DNA of 64,000 nt from Microtetraspora sp. NBRC 16547 (GTDB taxonomy: Bacteria; Actinomycetota; Actinomycetes; Streptosporangiales; Streptosporangiaceae), in NCBI RefSeq assembly GCF_030268965.1, contig NZ_BSSE01000005.1, positions 248,001 through 312,000 of the forward strand, written 5' to 3'. Shown piece after piece: positions 49,695-59,158 of the stretch; position 1 is the stretch's first letter; every line of letters starts with the position of its first letter. The notes under the pieces are model-generated. The model had not been told where the DNA came from. It ran no database searches and saw nothing but the letters and a program-made list of their open reading frames with translations. The position numbers were made by a program, and so were the translations under genes.

Positions 49695-51065
49695 TCAGGG
49701 TCCGCGCGCGAGGGTGCCGCTGTACGCGATCTCCCCGTTCCCGCTCTTGATCACATCGACCGTGGCCGACCGGTCGTCCTTGGGCCTGAACACGACGCTC
49801 CCGGGATAGCAGCTCTTCCCGGTCACCCGATCCAGCCGCAGGATGAGGTCGCCCTCCTTCTCCCGCTCCCTGGTGAGGCGTCCCTCGCAGTGCAGGTCGG
49901 CGCCCCACCGCATGCGCGAGGACCCGGACAGATAGATCTCCAGCGGGAACGTCCGGGCGGCCTCGGGGTATCGCGCCACCCCGGTCCACATGCCGTCGAG
50001 GTCCCGCTTCGCGACCTCGTCACTCTCGCGGGCGACGGCACCACCACCACCGCCGCCACCGCCACCGCCCACGGCGGCGTCGTCGCGGGTCGTCAGGAAG
50101 ACCGCTCCCCCGGCGACGGTGGCGAGCGCGGCGGCCGCTGCCACCACCGCCACCGCGACCGGCCACCGGCGTCGGCGCCCGGTCCCCTTCGCCTCCCGGA
50201 TCGCGCGCTCTCCCGTCTCATCAGAGGCGGCCACAGGCGCCGTCGTCGCGGCCGCCGCCGGCCCGCCGTCGAGCAGCCTGCTCAGCACCTCCTCGGCACC
50301 GGGGCGGTCGCGCGGCTCGCTCGCCAGGCACGCGATCACGATCTCCCGGAGCGAGCCGGCGAGGGGCCCGAGATCAGGCGTGCCGTACAGGATCCTGCCC
50401 ATGGTCGCGGCGTACGTGTCGGCGGCGAAGGCGTGCCGCCCGCTCGCCGCGTACGCCACGGTGAGCGCCCAACTGAACATGTCGCCGGCGGGCCCGGCGG
50501 GCTCGCCTCTGAGCTGCTCGGGTGTGAGGTAGGCGGGCGTGCCGACCGGTCCGCCGGTCGTCGTCGTGGCGTCGAGCAGGCGCGAGATGCCGAAGTCGAT
50601 GACGCGCGGCCCGTCCGCGCCGATGAGGACGTTGCCCGGCTTGAAATCACGGTGGACCACGCCCGCCCGGTGGATGGCGGCGAGCGCGGTGGCGGTCCCG
50701 ACCGCGATGCGGTCCAGGGCGCCGTCCGACCTCGGCCCGTTGGCGGTGACGTTCTCCTGGAGCGAGACGCCGTCGACGTACTCGCTGACGATGTAGGGCC
50801 GGTCACCGTCGAGGTCCGCGTCCAGGACCTGCGCGGTGCAGAAGGGGGCGACCCGCCGTACGGCCTCGATCTCCCCGATGAACCTGCGCCGTTCGGATCC
50901 GCCGCCGATCAGGCGGGCGTGGAGCAGCTTCACCGCCACCGGTGAGCCACCGGGGCCGGTGGCGAGGAAGACCACTCCCTGGCCGCCCGCTCCGAGCCGC
51001 CCGTCGAGGAGGTAGTCACCGAGCCGCCGTGGATCCTCCGGGCGTAGGGGGGAGAGCCGCGACAT
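49695..51065 (-). CDS. Transmembrane Ser/Thr protein kinase
   Basis: A 456-aa receptor-like kinase: Hanks domain about 15-265 (RLGAGGQGVVF, VAVKLLHARL, HRDFKPGN, DFG, TPEQLRGEPAGPAGDMFSW), one membrane helix near 303-327, a run of ten glycines (about 337-347), then a 100-residue extracellular domain with two cysteines (LHCEG and KSCYPG) and beta-strand pattern. Kinase core lies close to sequence of other actinobacterial orphan kinases. It converges on the methyltransferase gene with 4 bases between. Confidence 0.9.
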   Translation of the reverse strand: MSRLSPLRPEDPRRLGDYLLDGRLGAGGQGVVFLATGPGGSPVAVKLLHARLIGGGSERRRFIGEIEAVRRVAPFCTAQVLDADLDGDRPYIVSEYVDGVSLQENVTANGPRSDGALDRIAVGTATALAAIHRAGVVHRDFKPGNVLIGADGPRVIDFGISRLLDATTTTGGPVGTPAYLTPEQLRGEPAGPAGDMFSWALTVAYAASGRHAFAADTYAATMGRILYGTPDLGPLAGSLREIVIACLASEPRDRPGAEEVLSRLLDGGPAAAATTAPVAASDETGERAIREAKGTGRRRRWPVAVAVVAAAAALATVAGGAVFLTTRDDAAVGGGGGGGGGGAVARESDEVAKRDLDGMWTGVARYPEAARTFPLEIYLSGSSRMRWGADLHCEGRLTREREKEGDLILRLDRVTGKSCYPGSVVFRPKDDRSATVDVIKSGNGEIAYSGTLARGP

Positions 51066-51119
51066 TCGCCATACGTATCACGCCCGCCACAATCGGGCGC
51101 AATCGGGACAACTGGCTCG

Positions 51120-51311
51120 CTATCCGGACACCTCGATCGGGCAGCGCGCCGACCCCGCCTTCGCGATCCTCGCGTCACTGGTCACCAGAGGGCAGTCCAG
51201 GGCCTCCGCGAGCGCGACATACAGAGCGTCGTACGCACTGTGATCGTCCCGAAGCCCCCACCCCCGATCGAGATGTGGCGGTAGCGGAGCAATATCCGGG
51301 AGCGCGAGGCG
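51120..51311 (-). pseudogene. VapC-like PIN-domain toxin remnant
   Basis: The last about 63 residues of a PIN nuclease are recognisable: LRDDHSAYDALYVALAEALDCPLVTSDARIAKA with two of the acidic positions, ending CPIEVSG. No start codon or first half is found; upstream lies the HipA-like gene on the other strand. No VapB antitoxin is present. A decayed toxin-antitoxin locus. Confidence 0.8.
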
Positions 51312-51338
51312 CGGGCGGGCAGCCGATAGCCTTACGGG

Positions 51339-52163
51339 GTGCTGGAACAGATCACGGCGACGCGCTATGTGACGCCCCTCAGGGAGGGCGGCTCGCTTCC
51401 CGGCGTCGTGGAAGCCGATGATCTCGGCACTTATGTCGTGAAATTCCGGGGCGCCGGGCAAGGGCGTCGCGTTCTCGTCGCCGAGATCATCTGCGCCGAG
51501 CTGGCCAGGAGCCTCGGCTTCGCCACTCCCGAGCTGAAGGTCATCGACCTCGACCCGCAGCTCGGCGCGCGGGAACCCGACGAGGAGATCCAGGACCTGC
51601 TGACCGCGAGCGCGGGCCACAACCTGGCGATCGACTTCCTCCCGGGAGCCCTCGGCTTCGACACGCTCGGCTGGGAGCCCGATCCGGGGTTCGCCTCCCG
51701 CCTGCTCTGGTTCGACGCCCTGATCCACAACGTCGACCGGAGCTGGCGCAACCCGAACCTCCTCGTCTGGCACGGCGACGTGTGGCTGATCGACCACGGC
51801 GCCGCGCTCTGGTTCCACCACAACTGGCCGTCCGCGAACCCCCGGCGGGCGTTCGACGGGCGCGACCATGTCCTCGCGCCGTACGCCACCGAGCTCGACG
51901 CGGCCGACGCCGAGCTGACCCCCCGCGTCACCCGTGATCTGCTCGACAAGGTGACCGCGCTGGTCCCCGACGAGTGGCTGGAGGCCGAGCCGGGCTTCGA
52001 CGACCCCCAGGCCGTACGGAACGGATACGTCGAGCACCTCCTCGCCCGCGCGCGGGGCCCGCGCGACTGGCTCCCCGACCCGGCGACCGCGCCGCCCGCC
52101 ACCCGCGAGCGGCAGGGCTCCATCGGCCGATTCTGGCGTGCCACGCGAGTGGAGGGCCGATGA
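51339..52163 (+). CDS. HipA-family kinase-like protein
   Basis: A 274-aa protein of the short HipA-like kinase family. N-lobe: VVEADDLGTYVVKFRGAGQG with Lys; catalytic segment FDALIHNVDRSWRNPNLL (about 128-145) with Asp and Asn, and LIDHGAALWFHH with the metal-binding Asp. It lacks the HipB-type antitoxin; instead, a DUF3037 gene follows with an ATGA overlap, a pairing commonly seen in bacteria. GTG start at 51339. Role unknown. Confidence 0.85.
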   Translation: MLEQITATRYVTPLREGGSLPGVVEADDLGTYVVKFRGAGQGRRVLVAEIICAELARSLGFATPELKVIDLDPQLGAREPDEEIQDLLTASAGHNLAIDFLPGALGFDTLGWEPDPGFASRLLWFDALIHNVDRSWRNPNLLVWHGDVWLIDHGAALWFHHNWPSANPRRAFDGRDHVLAPYATELDAADAELTPRVTRDLLDKVTALVPDEWLEAEPGFDDPQAVRNGYVEHLLARARGPRDWLPDPATAPPATRERQGSIGRFWRATRVEGR

Positions 52164-52546
52164 GCCGCGCCGTCTACGAGTACGCCGTGATCCGCGTGAT
52201 CCCCAGCGTCGAGCGGGGCGAGCTGATCAACGCGGGGGTCATCCTCTACTGCCAGCCGCACGGCTATCTCTGCGCCCGTGTCGAGCTGGACGAGGACCGG
52301 CTGCGCGCGCTCAGCTCCTCCGTCGATCTCCCCGGCGTACGGCACGCGCTCGCGGCCTACGAGATGGCCTGCGGCGACGACGCCGGCCCCCTCGACGACG
52401 AGTCGCCCGGCAGCAGGTTCCGGTGGCTGACCGCCCCCCGGAGCACGATCGTCCAGACGGGCCCGGTCCATGCGGGCCTGACCCTCGACCCGGCGGCCGA
52501 GCTCGACCACCTGATGGACCGGCTGGTCAGAAGAGCACGGACATGA
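52160..52546 (+). CDS. DUF3037 protein paired with the HipA-like kinase
   Basis: A 128-aa member of DUF3037: YEYAVIRVIPSVERGELINAGVILYC is the family hallmark, with SRFRWLTAPRSTIVQTGPVHAGL later. The start overlaps the kinase stop by ATGA, so the two are coupled. The function of this family is not known; a partner or modulator of the HipA-like kinase is suggested by the constant pairing. It converges on the GNAT gene with a 20-base overlap. Confidence 0.85.
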   Translation: MSRAVYEYAVIRVIPSVERGELINAGVILYCQPHGYLCARVELDEDRLRALSSSVDLPGVRHALAAYEMACGDDAGPLDDESPGSRFRWLTAPRSTIVQTGPVHAGLTLDPAAELDHLMDRLVRRART

Positions 52547-53369
52547 AGGTGTCGACCTCGCGGAAACCGACCCGGCGATAGGCCGCCCGCGCGGGCAGGT
52601 TGTAGTCGTTGACGTAGAGGCTGACCAGCGGCGCGAAGTATTTCAGCGCCTGCTCGACCACGGCGGCCATTCCGGCCGACGCGTGGCCGCGCCCCCGCAG
52701 CTCCGGATCCACCCAGACGCCCTGGATCTGGCAGGCCCGCGGGGTGACCGCGCCGATCTCGGCCTTGAAGACGACCCTGCCGTCGTCGATGCGGGCGAGG
52801 GACCTGCCGATGCGGATCAGCTCGGCGACCCGGGAGCGGTAGAGCGCGCCACCGTCCCCGTTGTCCGGGGAGACGCCCACCTCCTCGGTGAACATCGCCA
52901 CGCAGGCGGGCAGCAGGATGCCGAACTCCTCGGGCTTGACCCGGCGTACGAGCGGGTCGGGCTCGACGGCGGGCGCGGAGCTGATGGCCATCACCGGCTG
53001 GGCCCAGCGGATCGCCCTGGCCGGCCCCCAGTGCGGCTCCAGCCGCTCCCAGAGCTGCTCGACGGCACCCGCGGGGCCCACGATCGAGGAGCAGCGTCTG
53101 CCCTGCTTGCGGGCGCGGTCGGCGAACGCGTGCACGGCCTCCCGGCCGGCGTTCACCGGGACGAGGTTGGCCCCGGCGTAACAGAGCGAGACCAGCCCGC
53201 CGCGCGGGCCGAACCCCCACATCTGCCCCCCGAGCCGGGTCGGGCTCAGGCCGACGGACCTGACCCGGGAGGCGACGAAGACGTTGGCGACCGGATCGGA
53301 GTCGAGGAGCGCCAGCACCTCTTCGCGATCGTTGTCGTCGAGCACGCGCGACGCCGAAGTACGCAGCAT
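52527..53369 (-). CDS. GNAT acetyltransferase with N-terminal DUF4081 domain
   Basis: A 280-aa protein like M. tuberculosis Rv2867c: N-terminal DUF4081 (about 1-130) and a C-terminal GNAT domain with the acetyl-CoA loop PELRGRGHASAGMAAVV at about 224-240 and YVNDYNLPARAAYRRVGFREV. In many actinobacteria it lies directly after ispG; here a peptidase gene is between them. Start is ATG 53369 or the GTG one codon earlier. Confidence 0.88.
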   Translation of the reverse strand: MLRTSASRVLDDNDREEVLALLDSDPVANVFVASRVRSVGLSPTRLGGQMWGFGPRGGLVSLCYAGANLVPVNAGREAVHAFADRARKQGRRCSSIVGPAGAVEQLWERLEPHWGPARAIRWAQPVMAISSAPAVEPDPLVRRVKPEEFGILLPACVAMFTEEVGVSPDNGDGGALYRSRVAELIRIGRSLARIDDGRVVFKAEIGAVTPRACQIQGVWVDPELRGRGHASAGMAAVVEQALKYFAPLVSLYVNDYNLPARAAYRRVGFREVDTFMSVLF

Positions 53370-53407
53370 CACGGGGCCAAGCCTACGCGACTGCCTCGAT
53401 TTTGGAA

Positions 53408-53476
53408 GTTAGGTCGTGTCTGACAAATCATGCCCTGCCGCGCGCGGCGGGCAGCGTTTGTCAGACGCTCCCTAAC
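53408..53476. mobile_element. MITE-like 69-bp hairpin
   Basis: Imperfect terminal inverted repeats of about 20 bases (GTTAGGTCGTGTCTGACAAA and the complement of TTTGTCAGACGCTCCCTAAC) enclose a second GC-rich inverted repeat. The tips resemble actinobacterial IS5/IS630-type ends. No coding capacity. It could also end transcription of the peptidase or GNAT gene. Confidence 0.5.
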
Positions 53477-55148
53477 GGACGCGTCCCATGAGCAGCCGGG
53501 TCAGGAGCGGATGCCCGCTCGCGCCCCCCGACGCCAGCGGAGTGACGGGACGGGGCTCGACCGCCCCTTGGCAGGCGGCGTCGGGCCCCTGGCCGATCCG
53601 TCTCGGCGGCGTGGTCGCATCCCGCAGGTAGGCGGCGAGATTCCGGTCGACGCAGGCGTTCCCGGCCAGCGCGACGCCGTGGTCGCCGCCCGGCACGGTC
53701 ACCAGCCGCGCGGTCGGGAACAGCCCGCGGACGCGGAGCGCCCCCTGGTACGGCGTGGCCGCGTCGTGCCGGGCCTGGATCAGCAGCACCGGAGGCAGTT
53801 TCGCGCTCCCCACCGCGGGGGGAGTCCCGCCGCGCTCCGCCCAGAACGCGCACGGCGCGTTGTAGACGGCGTTCGGCCAGGCGATGAACGGCGCCTTCGC
53901 GGCGACCCGGACGGTGTCCGCGTGCAAGCGGGACCAGTCGCGGGGCCACGCGGCGTCGCGGCACTGGACGCCGAGGTAGACGGCGTAGCTGTTCTCCTCC
54001 GCGGCGTCGCTCGCGGCCAGGTCGCGGTAGGCGGCGACGAGCCCGGCGGTGTCGCCCTTCTTGACGTAGTCGGCGAACGCTTGGGCGAGCCGGGGCCACA
54101 CGGCGCTCGAATAGGCGCCGACGGTGTAGGTGTCGTCCAGCTCGCTCGGCCCGACGATGCCACCCGCGGGGCGGCTCCTGAGCCGGGAACGCATGGAGTA
54201 CCACGCGAAGGAGAGCCCGGACCTGGTCCGCCCGAGGCCGTACACGTCGTCGTGCCGCGCGATCCAGTCGAGGAAGTCCTGGTGGCGCTGGTCGAACGCG
54301 TAGTCCTGCGCGATGTTCGCGTCGTACCACACACCCGCGGGGTCGACCACGCTGTCCAGGACCAGCCGCCGGACCCGCTGGGGGAAGAGCGTCGCGTAGA
54401 CGGCCCCCAAGTAGGTGCCGTACGAGTAGCCGAGGTAGCTGATCTTCTCCTCGTCGAGGGCGGCGCGGATCGCGTCCATGTCGCGCGCCGAGTTCTCGGT
54501 GGTGAGATAGGGCAGGAACCAGGCCCACCGGTTGCCGCATCCGTCGGCGTACTCGCGGGCGCGGGCGACCAGCGCCCGCTCCTCCGCGGCGTCGCGCGGC
54601 ACGTTGTCCACGCGGGGCGGCGCGAAGTAGCGCGCGGAGTCCACGCAGCTCAGCGCGGGCTCGCTCGCCCCCACCCCGCGTGGGTCGAAGCCGATCACGT
54701 CGTAGCGGGCGGCGACGTCCGCCGGGAGCGAGGCCGCGACGAACCTGGCCAGCCCGCGTCCCGAGGCGCCTGGCCCGCCCGGGTTGACCAGCATCACGCC
54801 GAGGTGGTTGCCGTCGAGGGGGGCCGTCCCCTTGATCCGGTTGAGCGCCAGCGAGATCTGCTGCCCCTCGGGCACGGAGTAGTCGAGCGGCACACGGAGG
54901 GTGCCGCACTCCACCTGGCCGACGGGCGCCTGCCGCCGCCCGGCCACCGGGCGGGTGACGTGCTCGCCCGCGTCGCCGATCCTCCCCAGTGCTTCACCGA
55001 GCGCGCCGGTCTGCGGCCTCGCCTCCTCGCACGGCCCCCAATTGATCGCCTCCGGCGCCGTCCACGGCCGGGCACTCGCCACCCCGGCTCCGCCAGCTGC
55101 GGTGACGAGCACCGTCACGCCCGCGACCACTCCGATGAATCGCTTCAC
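53472..55148 (-). CDS. Secreted TAP-type alpha/beta hydrolase (tripeptidyl aminopeptidase-like)
   Basis: A 558-aa exported hydrolase like Streptomyces Tap/SlpD/SlpE. Signal peptide about 1-28 (VKRFIGVVAGVTVLVTAAG... ASA), alpha/beta core with the nucleophile elbow GYSYGTYLG, Asp in QARHDAATPYQGA and His in PGGDHGVAL in the TAP C-terminal domain. GTG 55148 is used because GAGGGAG precedes it and the signal starts there; a Met 21 bases upstream is possible. Inserted between ispG and the GNAT gene relative to the usual order. Confidence 0.88.
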   Translation of the reverse strand: MKRFIGVVAGVTVLVTAAGGAGVASARPWTAPEAINWGPCEEARPQTGALGEALGRIGDAGEHVTRPVAGRRQAPVGQVECGTLRVPLDYSVPEGQQISLALNRIKGTAPLDGNHLGVMLVNPGGPGASGRGLARFVAASLPADVAARYDVIGFDPRGVGASEPALSCVDSARYFAPPRVDNVPRDAAEERALVARAREYADGCGNRWAWFLPYLTTENSARDMDAIRAALDEEKISYLGYSYGTYLGAVYATLFPQRVRRLVLDSVVDPAGVWYDANIAQDYAFDQRHQDFLDWIARHDDVYGLGRTRSGLSFAWYSMRSRLRSRPAGGIVGPSELDDTYTVGAYSSAVWPRLAQAFADYVKKGDTAGLVAAYRDLAASDAAEENSYAVYLGVQCRDAAWPRDWSRLHADTVRVAAKAPFIAWPNAVYNAPCAFWAERGGTPPAVGSAKLPPVLLIQARHDAATPYQGALRVRGLFPTARLVTVPGGDHGVALAGNACVDRNLAAYLRDATTPPRRIGQGPDAACQGAVEPRPVTPLASGGASGHPLLTRLLMGRVR

Positions 55149-55266
55149 CCGCACGCTCCCTCTGCTCACACGGCAGAGGAAAGCTTCGCGTGCGTCAGCG
55201 TACGGCTACGCTCCGCATTCGCGGATGCCTGTCAGTCTGTAGCCGAGGCCTTGCGATGTGTAACGG

Positions 55267-56430
55267 TCAGCTGACGATGACCTGAGGGCCGGAGGCGTCG
55301 TCGTCGAGGTCGACATCCACGCCCATCTCCTCGGCCAGGCGCAGCGCCTCCTCGATGAGGGTCTCGACGATCTGCGACTCGGGGACGGTCTTGATGACCT
55401 GGCCCTTCACGAAGATCTGGCCCTTGCCGTTGCCGGAGGCGACGCCGAGGTCAGCCTCCCTCGCCTCGCCGGGGCCGTTGACGACGCAGCCCATCACGGC
55501 CACCCGCAGCGGGACCTTGAGTCCGTCGAGACCGGCGTGGACCTGCTCGGCCAGGGTGTAGACGTCCACCTGGGCCCGGCCGCAGGACGGGCAGGAGACG
55601 ATCTCCAGGCCGCGCTCGCGCAGACCCAGCGACTCCAGGATCTGGCACCCCACCTTGATCTCTTCGACCGGCGGCGCCGAGAGGGAGACGCGGATCGTGT
55701 CGCCGATGCCCTCGGCGAGCAGCGCGCCGAACGCCACCGCCGACTTGATGGTGCCCTGGAACGCCGGGCCGGCCTCGGTGACGCCGAGGTGGAGGGGGTA
55801 GTCGCACTTCTGCGCGAGCAGGCGGTAGGCCTGGATCATCACGACCGGGTCGTTGTGCTTCACCGAGATCTTGATGTCGCGGAAGCCGTGCTCCTCGAAC
55901 AGGGAGCACTCCCACAGGGCCGACTCGACCAACGCCTCAGGGGTGGCCTTGCCGTACTTCCTGAGGAGGCGGGGGTCGAGGGAGCCGGCGTTGACGCCGA
56001 TGCGGATCGGCACGCCGTGGTCGGACGCCGCCCTGGCGATCTCGCCGACCTTGTCGTCGAACTTCTTGATGTTGCCGGGGTTGACCCGGACCGCCGCGCA
56101 GCCCGCCTCGATGGCGGCGAAGACGTACTTGGGCTGGAAGTGGATGTCGGCGATCACCGGGATCTGCGACTTCTTCGCGATCATCGGCAGCGCGTCGGCG
56201 TCGTCCTGCGACGGCACGGCCACGCGCACGATCTGGCAGCCCGCCGCGGTGAGCTCCGCGATCTGCTGGAGCGTGGCGTTGACGTCGGCGGTGAGCGTGG
56301 TGGTCATCGACTGCACCGAGACCGGAGCGTCCCCTCCGACCGGAACCGAGCCGACCATGATCTGCCGCGACACCCGCCGCGCGGCGATCGGCTGGGTCCT
56401 GATGGTGGGAATCCCGAGATCAACAGACAT
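55267..56430 (-). CDS. ispG: 4-hydroxy-3-methylbut-2-en-1-yl diphosphate synthase
   Basis: MEP-pathway enzyme converting MEcPP to HMBPP with a [4Fe-4S] cluster. The 387-aa protein has the TIM-barrel signatures [39 protein letters not shown] and RVNPGNI, and the cluster cysteines in SCPSCGR and [11 protein letters not shown] with the cluster Glu. It lies downstream of dxr on the same strand with 165 bases between, lacking the M50 protease gene usual there. Confidence 0.96.
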   Translation of the reverse strand: MSVDLGIPTIRTQPIAARRVSRQIMVGSVPVGGDAPVSVQSMTTTLTADVNATLQQIAELTAAGCQIVRVAVPSQDDADALPMIAKKSQIPVIADIHFQPKYVFAAIEAGCAAVRVNPGNIKKFDDKVGEIARAASDHGVPIRIGVNAGSLDPRLLRKYGKATPEALVESALWECSLFEEHGFRDIKISVKHNDPVVMIQAYRLLAQKCDYPLHLGVTEAGPAFQGTIKSAVAFGALLAEGIGDTIRVSLSAPPVEEIKVGCQILESLGLRERGLEIVSCPSCGRAQVDVYTLAEQVHAGLDGLKVPLRVAVMGCVVNGPGEAREADLGVASGNGKGQIFVKGQVIKTVPESQIVETLIEEALRLAEEMGVDVDLDDDASGPQVIVS

Positions 56431-56595
56431 TTCAGCACCTTGGGTCTTGGGCGATGGCCCCGTACGGGCCCTCCCAGTCTAGGGAGTCCCGCCTAGATCT
56501 CTGGCCGGGTGGCCCATATGTCCCTCCTGTACCGCGGTCGCGATCGACACGTCGTACGGGTCAGGGACGGGCGCGACGCCCGTCCCGGGCTTCCC

Positions 56596-57804
56596 TCAGG
56601 CCGTCAGCTCGGCGGCCCGGGACCGAGCCCACTCGTCGGCCGCCAGCACTTCCTCGACCGTGGACGCCTGGCTGGTCACGTGCTCGGACACCACCTGGGC
56701 GACGGTGTCCACGATGCCGGGGAACGGCAGGGCGCCCTTCATGAACGCCTCCACGCACACCTCGTTGGCCGCGTTGTAGACGGCAGGGGCCGTACCGCCC
56801 TGGGTGCCGACGTGCCGGGCCAGCGAGACGGAGGGGAATGCCTCGTCGTCGAGCGGCTCGAAGGTCCAGGTGTGCGCCTGGGTCCAGTCGACGGGGGACG
56901 CGGCGCCGGGGACGCGCTCGGGGTATCCGAGGGCCAGGGAGATCGGCAGCCGCATGTCGGGCGGGCTGGCCTGCGCGACCGTCGAGCCGTCCACGAACTC
57001 CACCATCGAGTGGATGACCGACTGCGGGTGCACCACGACCTCGATCCGGTCGAACCCGATGTCGAAGAGCAGGTGCGCCTCGATCACCTCCAGGCCCTTG
57101 TTGACCAGGGTCGCCGAGTTGATCGTGATCACCGGCCCCATGTTCCAGGTCGGGTGGGCGAGCGCCATCTCGGGGGTGACGTCCCACAGGTCCGCGCGCT
57201 TCCTGCCCCGGAACGGCCCGCCGCTGGCCGTGACGACGAGACGCCGCACGGCCCGCGCGTCAGGTCCCGAGGGGCCCGCCGCCCACAGGCACTGCGCGAG
57301 CGCCGAATGCTCCGAATCCACCGGAAGGATCTGGCCCGGCTTGGCCAGCCGCTTGACGAGCGGCCCACCGATGATCAGCGACTCCTTGTTGGCCAGGGCG
57401 AGATCCCGGCCGGCCTCCAGCGCGGCCAGCGTCGAGGTGAGGCCCAACGCACCGGTGATCCCGTTCAGCACGATCGGCCCGCCTCCCGCGTCCAGGCCGC
57501 CGCCGGACGGCCACGCCGCGACCTCGGCGACTCCCTCGGCGCCCGCGAGGACCGCGGGCGCGGCACCGTGCGCGGCCAGCGCCTCCTTCAGCGCCGGTAC
57601 GGCCGACGCGTCCGCGACGGCCACCGCCTCGGCCCGGAACTCGGCGGCCTGGCGGGCGAGCAGGCCGACCCGGCCGCCTCCCGCGGCGAGCGCGGTGATC
57701 CGGAGCCGCTCGGGATTTCGGGCGACGACGTCGAGCGCCTGAGTGCCGATGGATCCGGTGGAGCCGAGAAGGACGACGGAGCGCGGGCTGGATTCAGGAG
57801 TCAC
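56596..57804 (-). CDS. dxr: 1-deoxy-D-xylulose 5-phosphate reductoisomerase
   Basis: First committed step of the MEP pathway, NADPH-dependent. The 402-aa protein has [14 protein letters not shown] at the N terminus, [10 protein letters not shown], the metal-binding [18 protein letters not shown] and the domain linker [15 protein letters not shown]. Normal length. It is followed by ispG on the same strand. GTG or ATG start at 57804. Confidence 0.96.
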   Translation of the reverse strand: MTPESSPRSVVLLGSTGSIGTQALDVVARNPERLRITALAAGGGRVGLLARQAAEFRAEAVAVADASAVPALKEALAAHGAAPAVLAGAEGVAEVAAWPSGGGLDAGGGPIVLNGITGALGLTSTLAALEAGRDLALANKESLIIGGPLVKRLAKPGQILPVDSEHSALAQCLWAAGPSGPDARAVRRLVVTASGGPFRGRKRADLWDVTPEMALAHPTWNMGPVITINSATLVNKGLEVIEAHLLFDIGFDRIEVVVHPQSVIHSMVEFVDGSTVAQASPPDMRLPISLALGYPERVPGAASPVDWTQAHTWTFEPLDDEAFPSVSLARHVGTQGGTAPAVYNAANEVCVEAFMKGALPFPGIVDTVAQVVSEHVTSQASTVEEVLAADEWARSRAAELTA

Positions 57805-57935
57805 CGTCCCATTGTCCCGCTAGCGCCGCCGGACGGGGCGGCAGGGGAACCGGGTCGGCCCGGCGTCGGCCCGACACGGCGGGATTCACCAAAAGTAGCG
57901 GCGAGAATACTCTGCGTAGTGCAAAATCGCATTCC

Positions 57936-58958
57936 ATGACCCCCAGCCTGACCCCCGGCTTCCTTGTTTTCACCGCTTCCGCCCTGGTCGCCGAACTCCT
58001 TGGAGCGCCCGCGCAGGGGACTCATCCCGCCGACGTCGTCGAGTACACGGCGGCCGAAGCCCCCGGCGGGTACTGGACACCCGAGCGGATGACCCGGGCG
58101 CTTCCGCTGGACGTGGTCGCCACCACCGTCACGCGCGTGGGCGCCCTCGCCGAGAGGCTGATCGCGCCGGCCGCCGTGCCCGTCAGAGCGCTGCGCCCGC
58201 TGGGGGTGGACCAGCGGACGATCGCACGGCGGCCCGCGGCGACCCGCAGGACGGTGAACAGATCCGTGGACACGGTGACGAGCGGCTCGCAGTGGAGCGG
58301 CGGAGGCGCCGTCGGGACCACTGTCGGCCGGATCTTCCTCACCCTGAAGGGCGTCGACTTCGTCTGTTCGGGGACCGCCGTGCGCAGCGCCAACAGGGAC
58401 GTCGTGGCGACCGCCGGGCACTGCGTCAAGGACGGCACCGGCGCCTGGGCGGAGAACTGGACGTTCGTCCCCGGCTACGACTCGGGGCGGCAGCCGTACG
58501 GCTCCTACCTGGCACGGCGGATGTTCGTCGCCGGGCCGTGGGCGCGGGACGCGGACGACGGTTTCGACGTGGGCATGGTCGCGGTGAACGACCGCGGCGG
58601 TCAGCACCTCGCCGACGCCGTGGGGGCGCAGGCCATCGGCTTCAACGGGGCGCGCGGGCAGCAGACGTACGCCTTCGGATTCCCGGCGGACCCGCCGTAC
58701 GACGGCGAGCACCTGCTCTACTGCGCGGGCCTGCCGCACGACGATCCGTACAAGAAGACCCAGGACCAGGGGCTTCGGTGCGACCTCACCGCCGGGGCGA
58801 GCGGCGGCCCGTGGTTCGGCGGCTTCGACGCCGCCACCGGTCAGGGCCTTCTGACCTCGGTGAGCAGCTTCAAGTACAGCAACGACGATGGCAGCATGTA
58901 CGGCCCGTATTTCGGAAACGAGGTCAAGCAGGTCTTCGACACCGCTCAGCAGTCGTAA
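57936..58958 (+). CDS. Secreted trypsin-like/V8-type serine protease
   Basis: A 340-aa exported peptidase. Signal-like N terminus, a pro-region to about 120, then the catalytic domain: His in VATAGHCV, Asp in FDVGMVAV and Ser in AGASGGPWF. A Cys pair near VCSGTA and GHC matches the usual disulfide. Similar proteins in actinomycetes are of the S1 glutamyl-endopeptidase-like group. A GNAT fragment follows without a gene start. Confidence 0.87.
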   Translation: MTPSLTPGFLVFTASALVAELLGAPAQGTHPADVVEYTAAEAPGGYWTPERMTRALPLDVVATTVTRVGALAERLIAPAAVPVRALRPLGVDQRTIARRPAATRRTVNRSVDTVTSGSQWSGGGAVGTTVGRIFLTLKGVDFVCSGTAVRSANRDVVATAGHCVKDGTGAWAENWTFVPGYDSGRQPYGSYLARRMFVAGPWARDADDGFDVGMVAVNDRGGQHLADAVGAQAIGFNGARGQQTYAFGFPADPPYDGEHLLYCAGLPHDDPYKKTQDQGLRCDLTAGASGGPWFGGFDAATGQGLLTSVSSFKYSNDDGSMYGPYFGNEVKQVFDTAQQS

Positions 58959-59124
58959 CTCGCGGCTCGCCCGCGAGCACGGGCTGACCGCGCCGCGCCT
59001 GGAGACCGGGCAGATCTTCGCGGAGGCCATCGGCCTCTACTCCCCCAGCGGCTACGCGAGCGTCCCCCGTTTCGGGGCGTACGCGAACAACGCGGAGAGC
59101 GTCTGCTTCGAGAAGATTCGCTAG
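58957..59124 (+). pseudogene. GNAT acetyltransferase C-terminal remnant
   Basis: The frame from just after the protease stop reads SRLAREHG-x-APRLETGQIFAEAIGLY, SGYASVPRFGAY and SVCFEKIR, the C-terminal half of a GNAT acetyltransferase (the L-x-L-E-T-G ... A-x-x-L-Y pattern). There is no start codon of its own and no N-terminal half; the protease gene runs into it. A deletion joined the two. Confidence 0.75.
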
Positions 59125-59158
59125 GTTTCCAGGCGCGTCACGGACGAGCGACCGAGGA

